In this document: one piece after another, positions 10,410 through 19,027 of the stretch | Numbering within the stretch: the stretch's first letter is position 1 | How the letters are laid out: every line of letters starts with the position of its first letter | NCBI GenBank assembly: GCA_905479015.1 | Contig: CAJQKV010000022.1 | Span: forward strand, 1-64,000 | Direction: 5' to 3' | Origin: an uncultured Cyclobacteriaceae bacterium | GTDB taxonomy: Bacteria > Bacteroidota > Bacteroidia > Cytophagales > Cyclobacteriaceae | DNA: 64,000 bases | Notes under the pieces: model-generated | Database searches by the model: none | What the model was told of the DNA's origin: nothing | The model's input: only the letters and a program-made list of their open reading frames with translations | Made by a program: the position numbers and the translations under genes

Positions 10410-10438
10410 GGGCTATCACTTTGATAGCCCTTTCTTTT
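10410..10438 (+). terminator. Rho-independent terminator
   Basis: A nine-base perfect stem GGGCTATCA/TGATAGCCC with a 3-base loop CTT, followed by TTTCTTTT. It lies about 230 bases after the sucC stop, so it either ends a long 3' untranslated region of sucC or acts as an attenuator 45 bases before the M20 gene. Confidence 0.8.
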
Positions 10439-10482
10439 GAATTTCAGCTCAATCAAATTTCACTTACTTAACTTGTTCCCCC

Positions 10483-11790
10483 ATGAAAATTAAACTTGTT
10501 ATCACCCTAATCATTTCTTGTCTTGTGTCAATGGCGTTCAGTCAATCTGCAAAACTCACGAAAAAGGCCCATCTCGACGCAGAAAAAATAATGCCTAAAG
10601 TCATTGAGTGGCGCCATGATATTCATGAGCATCCAGAGTTATCAAACTTAGAATTCAAAACAGCTGCTAAAGTAGCCCAGCATTTAAAAGATTTAGGTCT
10701 CGAGGTCGAAGAAGGAGTAGCCAAAACGGGCGTCGTAGGTATTTTAGTAGGAGACCAGCCAGGCCCAGTGATTGCCTTGAGGGCAGATATGGATGGGCTT
10801 CCTGTGACTGAAAGGGTAGAGCTCCCATGGGCCTCAAAGGCGACCTCCATATATAATGATAAAGCAACGGGTGTCATGCATGCCTGTGGTCACGATACGC
10901 ATGTAGCCATATTAATGGGTGTCGCTGAAGTCCTCAGCGGTCTGAAAAAAGACCTCAAAGGAACCGTTAAATTTATTTTTCAACCCGCTGAAGAAGGTGC
11001 CCCTCCAGGAGAAGAAGGTGGCGCTAAACTCATGATCAAAGAAGGGGTCATGATGAATCCAAAAGTAGAAGTTGCCTTTGGTCTGCATATTTCTGCCGAT
11101 ACTCCCGAGGGAATACTTACCTACAAACCTGGTGGTATTTTAGCTGCAGCGGATCGTTTTGTTATTCAGGTTAATGGAAAACAATCTCATGGGTCACAAC
11201 CTTGGGCTTCGATAGATCCCATTGTAACCTCTGCACAAATCATCAGCGGCATTCAAACCATCATCAGTCGACAAACTGAACTCACCAAAGAAGGTGCGGT
11301 CATTACCGTAGGAATGATTAATTCAGGGATACGCAATAACATCATACCTGAAAGTGCTGAAATGATCGGGACCATACGTACCTTGGATACACAAATGCAA
11401 GATAAAATTCATGCTGATCTGATCAGAACGGCTACAAAAATTGGAGAAAGCATGGGTGCCCAAGTGACTGTAGATATTGAACGAGAAGTTCCCGTAACTT
11501 TCAATGATCCTGCCCTGACTACCAAAGCAGCCAACTGGCTCAACAGCAGCCTTGGGCCTGAGCATGTTCAGCTACAGCGCGCCATTACCGGAGCTGAAGA
11601 TTTCTCGTTCTTTGCAGAAAAGGTACCTTCTTTTTTCTTTTTCATCGGAGGATGTCCAAAAGGATCAGATCCAAGTTTGGCGGCTCCACATCATACACCA
11701 GACTTTTATGTCACCGATTCATCCATGATCACAGGGGTTAAGGCACTGTTGGGATTGACGCTAGGCTATATGAACGATCCTTTGAAATAA
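10483..11790 (+). CDS. Secreted M20 family amidohydrolase
   Basis: 435 residues with a signal peptide (1-20, ending AFS-Q), so periplasmic or secreted. The M20D (hippurate hydrolase/IAA-amino acid hydrolase/carboxypeptidase) signature is complete: WRHDIHEHPELS, RADMDGLPV, the metal-binding HACGHDTH, QPAEEG with the catalytic Glu, FGLHIS, and the C-terminal TGAEDFSFF and APHHTPDF. It hydrolyses an N-acyl or N-carbamoyl bond in an amino-acid derivative or small peptide; the substrate is not determined. The dimerisation domain at about 215-330 (QVNGKQSHGSQPW) is intact. It is monocistronic. Confidence 0.93.
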   Translation: MKIKLVITLIISCLVSMAFSQSAKLTKKAHLDAEKIMPKVIEWRHDIHEHPELSNLEFKTAAKVAQHLKDLGLEVEEGVAKTGVVGILVGDQPGPVIALRADMDGLPVTERVELPWASKATSIYNDKATGVMHACGHDTHVAILMGVAEVLSGLKKDLKGTVKFIFQPAEEGAPPGEEGGAKLMIKEGVMMNPKVEVAFGLHISADTPEGILTYKPGGILAAADRFVIQVNGKQSHGSQPWASIDPIVTSAQIISGIQTIISRQTELTKEGAVITVGMINSGIRNNIIPESAEMIGTIRTLDTQMQDKIHADLIRTATKIGESMGAQVTVDIEREVPVTFNDPALTTKAANWLNSSLGPEHVQLQRAITGAEDFSFFAEKVPSFFFFIGGCPKGSDPSLAAPHHTPDFYVTDSSMITGVKALLGLTLGYMNDPLK

Positions 11791-12193
11791 TTTTCCTCTT
11801 TTGCTTTTCTTGATGCCATTTAATCCCTATTAGGCATCTTATAATACCGGTAGTTCGGACCTGCCGGTAGACTTAGTGGTACTCATTTCCAAAATAGCCT
11901 CCAGAGGATTTAGACCCTTTTCATCCGATGATCAGTAGTATTCGCATCTAGTTAACCATAAGTACCGGTCCGCCTTTCACCTATTTGCTCTGATTACCTA
12001 TTTTGCTAGATAAATCGAGCATCAACTTATCGGCCCCGACCAAAATTAATCTCATAGATCTCCAAAAGCAGTCCTAAATTCATACTTATTCTATATTATC
12101 ATTACCGAAAGGCTACCTATACAACCTTTCATCCTAAATTAGAAAGCTCTATTTTAAAAATTTCTTAAATTCAGTTTCCTCAAAAAAAACATT
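11791..12193. other. 403-base spacer with one stable hairpin
   Basis: No plausible gene on either strand. It holds the hairpin at 11845-11869 and a second copy of TACCGGT at 11963. No consensus promoter was found before the downstream BNR protein gene. Confidence 0.5.
11845..11869. other. Hairpin of unknown role
   Basis: TACCGGTAG and CTGCCGGTA pair over nine bases (one G-T pair) with a seven-base loop. No T run follows on the plus strand, so it is not a classical terminator. It lies 55 bases after the M20 stop codon and could be a 3' end stabiliser or a protein-binding palindrome. Confidence 0.5.
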
Positions 12194-15100
12194 ATGAAAA
12201 AAACATCCAATTACCTCGCACTGCTCACGTTTCTTTTCACCTTGATCCTGAGCCCTTCATTGTGGGCGCAAAGAAAGCAATCAAAAACAAAAACCATCCA
12301 TCAAGAAATTCCAGTAAGCAAACTCGGTGGATTGGAATGGAGAATGGTCGGCCCTTTTCGCGGAGGGCGTTCGGCTACCGTAACGGGTGTCATTGGTCAT
12401 CGCAATCTATATTATATGGGTACGGCGGGAGGCGGAGTTTGGAAAACTACAGATGGAGGTCAAACTTGGGAAAACATTTCGGATGGATTCTATGGCGGAT
12501 CTATCGGTGCGATTGCGGTCAGTGAATCCGATCCAAATGTCATATATGTTGGTGAAGGAGAGGAAACGGTCAGAGGAAACGTCTCCTCAGGCAGAGGACT
12601 ATGGAAAAGTACCGATGCGGGCAAGACCTGGCAATCCATCGGGCTCAAACAAAGCGAGCACATCGGACGCATTCGTATTCATCCAACTAACCCGAATAGG
12701 GTCTATGTCGCTGCCATGGGAAATCTTTGGAAACCCAATGCCCAGCGTGGTGTTTTCAGATCTAAAAATGGTGGGGAGACCTGGGAGAAAATATTGTTTG
12801 AATCAGATAAGGCCGGTGCCGTAGATTTAATTTTAGATCCCAATAATCCAAGAATTCTTTATGCCAATACATGGGAAATAAAGCGCAATGGCTACCGCAT
12901 GGACAGCGGAGGGCCAGGTAGTAAACTTTGGCAAAGCACAGACGGTGGAGATCATTGGAAGGAATTAACTCACAAACCAGGCTTGCCTGAAGGCGTTTGG
13001 GGTATTTCGGGTGTAGCTGTTTCCCCATTAAACTCTAACAGAATATGGGTCATCATAGAAAATGCCAAAGGTGGCGTCTATCGATCGGATGACGGAGGAG
13101 AAAACTGGACCTACATCAGCTCAAAAAATGCATTAAGACAACGCGCATGGTATTATTCACGCATCTACGCAGATACACAAAATGAAGATCGCCTATATGT
13201 CATGAATACAAGTTATCATCGTTCTAATGATGGAGGTAAAACTTGGGAGGGTTTCAATTCGCCCCACGGTGATCACCATGATCTTTGGATTGACCCCCAG
13301 GACAATCAACGCATGATCATTGCCGATGATGGAGGTGCCCAAGTGTCGGTGGATGGCGGCCTCAATTGGACTACTTACCACAATCAACCCACAGCCCAAT
13401 TTTACCGCGTTACGACCGATAATAGTTTCCCTTTCAAAATACTCGGCGCCCAACAAGATAATTCGGCCATCAGGATCTCCCACAGAAGCAGTGGGAACGC
13501 CATCACCGAACGAGATTGGGAACCTACAGCAGGCGGCGAAAGTGCGCATTTGGCCCCGGATCCAAAAAATCCAGATATTGTATACGGAGGCACCTATAAA
13601 GGCTATATGAACCGCAAAGATCACATTACGGGTCAATCGCGATCCACTAATGTTTGGCCCTACAATCCCGCCGGATCAGGCGTGGAAGTAATGAAATACC
13701 GCTTCAATTGGAACTATCCAGTCATGTTCAGTCCCAATGATCCCAACAAACTCTATGCCGGATCCAATTACTTACATGAAAGTGTAAATGAGGGGCAGAC
13801 CTGGCGCGTAATCAGTCCTGACCTTACTCGAAATGAACCGCATACCTTAAAATCATCTGGGGGTCCTATTACCCAAGACAACACCGGTGTAGAATTTTAT
13901 GGTAACCTTTTTGCTATCACGGAAAGCAAACAAGAAGCAGGCGTAATTTATACAGGAAGTGATGACGGTTTGGTCCACATCACCCGCGATGGGGGTAAAA
14001 ATTGGACTGATATCACCCCTCCAATGTCTCCAAAAAACAATATGATTAACTGTATTGATGTAGACCCACATCATCCCGGCGGCGTATATGTTGCAGCAAC
14101 TGCTTATAAATTTGGTGATTACACCCCCTATCTCTACAAATCCAGAGATTATGGGCAAACATGGACCGTTATTACTTTAGGTATTGAGAAAAATGATTAC
14201 ACGCGAGCCATCAGAGCGGATTTAGTACGTCCAGGCCTATTGTATGCAGGCACAGAATGGGGCCTCTATATTTCATATGATGATGGTGCCCATTGGGAAA
14301 ACTTTAGGTTGAACCTTCCTATTGTAGCCATTCGAGATTTACACGTTCGTGAGGAATATTTAATCGCAGCTACACATGGACGCTCCTTTTGGATGATTGA
14401 TGATTTGGGCCCTGTCAGACAAATGAATGATGAGGTTTTGAATAAAACACATCACCTCTACGCCCCCAAGCCTGCCTATCGAATGGCGCAAAGTGGCAGA
14501 CGTGTCAATACCAAAATAGAAGGTGACAATCACCCCAATGGGGCTTTACTCAATTTCTTTATCGAAGATGAAAAAGCAGACGTACGCATTGAAATTTTAG
14601 AAGCAGACGGATCCTTGATCCAATCTTATTCCAATCAATCAAAAGAAAAGTCTTCAAAACTTGAGGTAAAAGCTGGTGGAAATAAATTCGTATGGAACCT
14701 GCGCTATCCTGGCTTTTTAGCTTTTCCAGGTATGGTACTCTATTCTTCTCCTAATCTAGGACCCAAAGCGATGCCCGGCACCTATTTGACTCGGCTGATC
14801 GTAGATGGCGATACCCTCCAACAAAATTTGACAGTTTTAGGAGACCCTCGTATGTCCAACACCCCATCAGATTATCAAACTCAATTTGATTTTTTAATTC
14901 AAGTGAGGGATAAGGTGAGTCAGGCCCATCAGGCCATGCTCGATATTGAAAAAATCAGACAAGAAATTAATTTTGTAAAATCCAAGATTAAGGATCCCAT
15001 CTTACTCGATAAAATGACAGATTTTATGGATCAGTTGACCGTCATTGAAGGTACCATTCACCAAACAAAAAACAAAAGCAATCAAGATCCATTAAATTAT

Positions 15101-15310
15101 GGCATCAAGGTCAACAATAGGTTGGCTTTCTTATTGGCGGATCAGCAGCGGGGTGATTACCCACCAACAGATCAAGCCCACCAGGTCTACAATGAACTAG
15201 CTGCAGATCTTGATCGAATTTTAACAGAAATGAAAAATTTATGTGCCCAATCCATCCCTGATCTGAATCAAGCTTTAAACGGATTAGAAGCCATTTCTAC
15301 GCCTCAATAA
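12194..15310 (+). CDS. Secreted BNR/sortilin-like beta-propeller protein
   Basis: 1038 residues with a signal peptide (about 1-25, ending LWAQ). The first 740 residues hold about ten Asp-box/BNR motifs of the form S-x-D-G-G-x-x-W (TTDGGQTW, STDAGKTW, SKNGGETW, STDGGDHW, SDDGGENW, SNDGGKTW, SVDGGLNW, TRDGGKNW, SRDYGQTW, SYDDGAHW), the pattern of VPS10/sortilin-type ten-bladed propellers. A beta-sandwich-like stretch and a helical C-terminus follow. The family is often labelled glycosyl hydrolase, but no catalytic residues support that. It is homologous over its whole length to the protein at 48188-51427. A surface or periplasmic binding role is inferred. Confidence 0.88.
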   Translation: MKKTSNYLALLTFLFTLILSPSLWAQRKQSKTKTIHQEIPVSKLGGLEWRMVGPFRGGRSATVTGVIGHRNLYYMGTAGGGVWKTTDGGQTWENISDGFYGGSIGAIAVSESDPNVIYVGEGEETVRGNVSSGRGLWKSTDAGKTWQSIGLKQSEHIGRIRIHPTNPNRVYVAAMGNLWKPNAQRGVFRSKNGGETWEKILFESDKAGAVDLILDPNNPRILYANTWEIKRNGYRMDSGGPGSKLWQSTDGGDHWKELTHKPGLPEGVWGISGVAVSPLNSNRIWVIIENAKGGVYRSDDGGENWTYISSKNALRQRAWYYSRIYADTQNEDRLYVMNTSYHRSNDGGKTWEGFNSPHGDHHDLWIDPQDNQRMIIADDGGAQVSVDGGLNWTTYHNQPTAQFYRVTTDNSFPFKILGAQQDNSAIRISHRSSGNAITERDWEPTAGGESAHLAPDPKNPDIVYGGTYKGYMNRKDHITGQSRSTNVWPYNPAGSGVEVMKYRFNWNYPVMFSPNDPNKLYAGSNYLHESVNEGQTWRVISPDLTRNEPHTLKSSGGPITQDNTGVEFYGNLFAITESKQEAGVIYTGSDDGLVHITRDGGKNWTDITPPMSPKNNMINCIDVDPHHPGGVYVAATAYKFGDYTPYLYKSRDYGQTWTVITLGIEKNDYTRAIRADLVRPGLLYAGTEWGLYISYDDGAHWENFRLNLPIVAIRDLHVREEYLIAATHGRSFWMIDDLGPVRQMNDEVLNKTHHLYAPKPAYRMAQSGRRVNTKIEGDNHPNGALLNFFIEDEKADVRIEILEADGSLIQSYSNQSKEKSSKLEVKAGGNKFVWNLRYPGFLAFPGMVLYSSPNLGPKAMPGTYLTRLIVDGDTLQQNLTVLGDPRMSNTPSDYQTQFDFLIQVRDKVSQAHQAMLDIEKIRQEINFVKSKIKDPILLDKMTDFMDQLTVIEGTIHQTKNKSNQDPLNYGIKVNNRLAFLLADQQRGDYPPTDQAHQVYNELAADLDRILTEMKNLCAQSIPDLNQALNGLEAISTPQ

Positions 15311-15328
15311 ATACAAGATATGAAAGAT

Positions 15329-15366
15329 AAATCCATCGTTGCATTTTATCATGCGCCGATGGATTT
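15329..15366. terminator. Convergent hairpin between the BNR gene and arsC-like gene
   Basis: AAATCCATCG (15329-15338) pairs with CGATGGATTT (15357-15366), and an inner GCAT/ATGC extends the stem. It overlaps the last bases of the convergent arsC-like gene. T runs are weak on both sides, so its use as a terminator is probable but not certain. Confidence 0.55.
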
Positions 15367-15712
15367 AATAAGCTAGTATTTTTTGGAGGGATTCAGGACT
15401 GCGGCCGATGACCGCCAAGCCTTTCTTTTGAATGATGGGGCGCTCCATCAAAACGGGATGATCCACCATAGCCTGAAGCCAGTCTATGTTATCGGGATGC
15501 GAGGCCTTATAATGTTCTTTGAATATCTTTTCTCCTCTTCTGATTAAATCATAGGGCTTGATGCCCAATGCGGTTACCAGTACTTGTATTTGAGTGCTGC
15601 TAAGGGGTGTTTTTAGATATTCAATGACTTCCACTTCTAAACCCACCTCCAACAATAGCTTCAAAGCCGTACGACTTTTTCCACATCTGGTATTATGGTA
15701 TATTTTGACCAT
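15365..15712 (-). CDS. ArsC/Spx-family thioredoxin-fold protein
   Basis: 115 residues, the usual length. The family active site HNTRCGKSR puts the nucleophilic Cys at residue 10, and MERPIIQKKG and IGRSPE keep the arginine positions typical of glutaredoxin-coupled arsenate reductases. No other arsenic gene (arsB, arsR, acr3) is nearby, so it could equally be the YffB type of unknown substrate. It sits downstream of hslV on the same strand with a 27-base gap. Confidence 0.87.
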   Translation of the reverse strand: MVKIYHNTRCGKSRTALKLLLEVGLEVEVIEYLKTPLSSTQIQVLVTALGIKPYDLIRRGEKIFKEHYKASHPDNIDWLQAMVDHPVLMERPIIQKKGLAVIGRSPESLQKILAY

Positions 15713-15739
15713 TAAGGATTTTTATTTAAGGGGTATAAA

Positions 15740-16282
15740 TTACAACACTTCAACAATCAAATTATGATTGGTATAGATGCAAATATCTGCCGCGATGGTC
15801 AAACTTTCCCGAACCATTTCCTCTGCGGTTAGGTGATCCGCATGCTTTTTAAGTGCTAAAGCCGCTGACTTTGCATATTGACTGCCACTACCAATGGAAG
15901 CTACATCTTCATCTGGATCTAAAACATCTCCGGTACCGGAGATAACCAGCATTTCGTTTTTGTCCGCGACAATCATCATGGCCTCTAACTGCCGTAAATA
16001 TTTATCCCTACGCCAATCCTTGGCCAATTCGACCGCAGCCCGCTTCAAATTACCAGAAAATGCACTCAGCTTTTCATCAAATCGATCCAATAAGGTGAAG
16101 GCATCGGCCGTAGAACCTGCAAATCCTGTAATGATGGTACCTTCAGCCAGCTTTCTTATTTTTTTCACATGGCTCTTGGCAACCGTAGCACCCATGGTCG
16201 CTTGTCCATCTGCTCCCAGGGCCATTTGACCCTTATGATAAACGGCCAATACCGTCGTAGATTTTATTTTTATTTGAGCCAT
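15740..16282 (-). CDS. hslV: HslV peptidase subunit of the HslUV protease
   Basis: 180 residues. The proteasome-like threonine peptidase forms a double hexamer that degrades proteins unfolded by HslU. The mature N-terminus is TTVLAV, so catalytic T9 is preceded by an eight-residue leader (MAQIKIKS) that must be removed. E. coli HslV needs only Met removed. Conserved elements are GADGQATMG, GFAGSTADAFTLLDRFDEKL, AVELAKDWRRDKYLRQLEA and SIGSGSQYA. The hslU gene is not adjacent; neighbours are the E2 gene upstream and the arsC-like gene downstream. Confidence 0.95.
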   Translation of the reverse strand: MAQIKIKSTTVLAVYHKGQMALGADGQATMGATVAKSHVKKIRKLAEGTIITGFAGSTADAFTLLDRFDEKLSAFSGNLKRAAVELAKDWRRDKYLRQLEAMMIVADKNEMLVISGTGDVLDPDEDVASIGSGSQYAKSAALALKKHADHLTAEEMVRESLTIAADICIYTNHNLIVEVL

Positions 16283-16324
16283 AATATCATTTTGTAAAAA
16301 AATTCCGTCCGATGCCCATCGAAT

Positions 16325-17929
16325 TTATATCAATATGCGCACGGGATCTTCGAGCAATCCTTTCAGACTTTTTAGAAAAGCGGCTCCCACAGCCCCATCT
16401 ACAGCCCGGTGATCGCAAGATAAGGTTACCTTCATGGTATGTCCTGGATTCATGACACCATTTTTAACTATCACGGCCTCTTTGATACCTCCTATGGCGA
16501 GAATACATGCATTGGGAGGATTGATAATTGCTGTGAATTCTTCCACACCAAACATGCCTAAATTGGAAATACTAAACGTATTACCGGTAAACTCTTCTGG
16601 TGCTAATTTCTTAGCAACTGCCCGTTGCGCTAAGTCCTTCACCTCTGATGAAATGTGGGCCAAGGATTTATTATCTGCAAACTTTACTACGGGTACTACC
16701 AAACCATCCGGTATGGCAACGGCTACACCAATATGAATGTGCTGATGCTTCTGCATTTTATCCTCTAACCAGCTCACATTAATGTCAGGATGCTGCCTAA
16801 TGGCACTGGCAACTGCTTTGAGTACAATGTCATTGAAAGAAATCTTAACCGGAGACACTTCGTTCATACTGACCCGAGCAGCCATCGCTTTGTCCATATT
16901 GATTTCCATCGTTAAATAGAAATGAGGGGCACTGAATTTGCTTGCTGAAAGGCGTGAAGCAATGACTTTTCTCATCTGTGTCAAGGCTATGTCTTCAGAA
17001 GCTTCGGCGCCAATGACCACTGGCTTCACATAATTTTCAGGGGTCCCTGCTACTGGGGCCGTCTTCGCCATCGCTGGCTCGAAAGTTTCTACATCTTTTT
17101 TGACAATCCTCCCACCATCTCCAGATCCGGGTATGGTACTCAAATCAATCCCTCTGTCCTGAGCCATTTTTTTGGCCAATGGAGATGCTAATACCCGGCC
17201 ATCGGAAGTAGGTACAGGGGCGACCGAAACACTTGGCGCTTCAACGGGAGCTGGGACTGCCGCTGCGGCAGCAACTACTGTTTCAGCTTTCGGTGCTACC
17301 TTGTTTTCTGATTGCAATAAAGCCTCATAATCGGCATTTTCTTCACCTATGATGGCAATAATACCATCCACCTCCACAGCACTACCCGCTGATACTGCTG
17401 TGTACAATAAGGTACCGTCATCATAAGATTCTAATTCCATGGTTGCTTTATCTGTTTCAACCTCAGCCAAAATATCTCCTGAACTGACCTGATCGCCTAC
17501 CTTCATCAACCATTGAGCGATGACACCTTCTGTCATGGTATCGCTCATTTTAGGCATCCTCAAAACCGATGCTTTGATGCTGGAAGCAGCCACGGCAGCC
17601 ACTTTAGCGGGCTCAGTATCCCCTGTTGGGGCAGTTGCCGGCTCAGAAACCGGTTGCGAAGGCTCAGAAATGAGGGACTGAATGTCTTCGCCTTTGGCTC
17701 CTATAATGGCTATGATCGCATCCACAGCCACGGTGGCCTTCTCGGGAACGCCGATGTGCAAAAGTATTCCATCTTCATATGACTCCAATTCCATGGTCGC
17801 TTTGTCCGTCTCAACTTCGGCGAGGACATCCCCAGAGACAATCACATCTCCTTCTTTTTTCAACCATGCGGAAATGACACCCTCAGTCATTGTGTCACTC
17901 ATTTTGGGCATTTTTATTACTTCTGCCAT
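16325..17929 (-). CDS. pdhC: Pyruvate dehydrogenase E2 (dihydrolipoyl acetyltransferase)
   Basis: 534 residues. It transfers acetyl groups from E1 to CoA in the pyruvate dehydrogenase complex. There are two lipoyl domains (about 2-78 and 122-197), each with ETDKATMELES and modified lysines K43 and K161, joined by Ala/Pro/Val-rich linkers. The peripheral subunit-binding domain lies at about 245-283 (ASPLAKKMAQDRGIDLSTI, GDGGRI). The catalytic domain ends with DHRAVDG (H507, D511). The two lipoyl domains and overall layout match Bacteroidota PDH E2 rather than the one-domain 2-oxoglutarate E2. E1 and E3 genes are not adjacent. Confidence 0.93.
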   Translation of the reverse strand: MAEVIKMPKMSDTMTEGVISAWLKKEGDVIVSGDVLAEVETDKATMELESYEDGILLHIGVPEKATVAVDAIIAIIGAKGEDIQSLISEPSQPVSEPATAPTGDTEPAKVAAVAASSIKASVLRMPKMSDTMTEGVIAQWLMKVGDQVSSGDILAEVETDKATMELESYDDGTLLYTAVSAGSAVEVDGIIAIIGEENADYEALLQSENKVAPKAETVVAAAAAVPAPVEAPSVSVAPVPTSDGRVLASPLAKKMAQDRGIDLSTIPGSGDGGRIVKKDVETFEPAMAKTAPVAGTPENYVKPVVIGAEASEDIALTQMRKVIASRLSASKFSAPHFYLTMEINMDKAMAARVSMNEVSPVKISFNDIVLKAVASAIRQHPDINVSWLEDKMQKHQHIHIGVAVAIPDGLVVPVVKFADNKSLAHISSEVKDLAQRAVAKKLAPEEFTGNTFSISNLGMFGVEEFTAIINPPNACILAIGGIKEAVIVKNGVMNPGHTMKVTLSCDHRAVDGAVGAAFLKSLKGLLEDPVRILI

Positions 17930-17961
17930 TTCTATTAAATCAATTCTATAATTTTAAAGTT

Positions 17962-17991
17962 CAAAGTTAACCCAAGTCAGATTTTAATCAA
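17962..17991 (-). promoter_or_regulatory. Promoter of the E2 gene
   Basis: On the minus strand, TTG (17989-17991) is followed after 19 bases by TAACTTTG (17962-17969), an exact -7 consensus. It is 33 bases upstream of the E2 start and could also drive hslV and arsC-like. Confidence 0.65.
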
Positions 17992-18055
17992 GCAAGCAAA
18001 GAGATTATTTGAATGTCAGTTAAAGAATACTAAGGAAATTTGACCCCCATACAAA

Positions 18056-19006
18056 ATGAAGTTAATGGAAAAGAAAGCTTATATACCTCCTAAATTACTT
18101 TTTAATGGCCAACTCCAAACCATATATCCTGCACTTTTTAGAAAAATTAAGCTTTTAACTCCCTATGTTCATGAAAGAATCATTACCCAAGATCAAGATT
18201 TTTTAGACTTGTTTTGGATGAAACAAAAAAGTAAAAAATTGGTCATTATTTCACATGGATTGGAAGGAAATGCAGATCGCGCCTATGTCAAGGGCATGGC
18301 CAATGCCCATTTTTCTGAAAGTTTTGACGTACTCGCCTGGAACTACAGAGGGTGCTCGGATCAAATCAATAACCTGCCCAAAATGTATCATAGTGGTGCC
18401 ACAGAAGACCTCTTAGCAGTCGTCAATCATGCCGAAAAAGACTATCATGAAATTTACCTGATCGGGTTCAGTCTTGGGGCCAACCTGACCCTCAAATTTT
18501 TGGGTGAACAAGGCGCTTATAAAAATGTGAAAAAAGCTTGTGCAATTGCTGCCCCACTGGATTTGAAATCTGGATCACTTCATTTGAACACACCCAAAAA
18601 CTACCTTTATCAACGGAGATTCATGAGGTCTCTAAAAAAGAAAGCACGAGCTAAGCATGCCCAGTACCCAGAGCTCTTCGATCTCAAAAAACTAGAAAAC
18701 ATCCATACTATTTATGATTTTGATAACTTAATTACCGCGCCCATACATGGGTTTGAACATGCTGAAGATTACTATGAGAAATGCAGTGCCAAAAATTTTC
18801 TAGAAAATATTCAAATTCCTACCCAAATACTTAATGCAATGAATGATCCCTTTTTAACACCAAAAATATTAAATAAATCCATTGCAGGGCATTCAGATCA
18901 CGTTTCCTATCAAATCACCTCTCAGGGTGGGCATTGTGGCTATCCTAATTTTACTGCAAAAACCTATTGGTCAGAGGCATTTGCCGTAAATTATTTTAAA
19001 AGTTAG
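18056..19006 (+). CDS. YheT-family alpha/beta hydrolase
   Basis: 316 residues, no signal peptide. It has the COG0429/YheT layout: N-terminal YIPPKLLFNGQLQTIYPALFRK, oxyanion segment ISHGLEGNADRAYVKGM, NYRGCS, nucleophile elbow GFSLGANLTLKFLGE, late acid NAMNDPFL and C-terminal His in GGHCGYPNF. The exact esterase substrate is unknown. An in-frame ATG four codons later (MEKKAY) is an equally good start. The SRAP-like gene follows after 21 bases on the same strand, so they probably share a transcript. Confidence 0.88.
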   Translation: MKLMEKKAYIPPKLLFNGQLQTIYPALFRKIKLLTPYVHERIITQDQDFLDLFWMKQKSKKLVIISHGLEGNADRAYVKGMANAHFSESFDVLAWNYRGCSDQINNLPKMYHSGATEDLLAVVNHAEKDYHEIYLIGFSLGANLTLKFLGEQGAYKNVKKACAIAAPLDLKSGSLHLNTPKNYLYQRRFMRSLKKKARAKHAQYPELFDLKKLENIHTIYDFDNLITAPIHGFEHAEDYYEKCSAKNFLENIQIPTQILNAMNDPFLTPKILNKSIAGHSDHVSYQITSQGGHCGYPNFTAKTYWSEAFAVNYFKS

Positions 19007-19027
19007 GCTAAATTACGTTTCCAAAAT

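Noticed and set aside
13193-13636. 147-codon open frame on the strand opposite the BNR protein gene
   Set aside because: It lies fully inside a well-supported gene, has no family-like motif, and arises from the repeated codons of the opposite strand.
15365-15712. Arsenic resistance locus
   Set aside because: Only an ArsC-fold protein is present; no transporter or regulator gene nearby.
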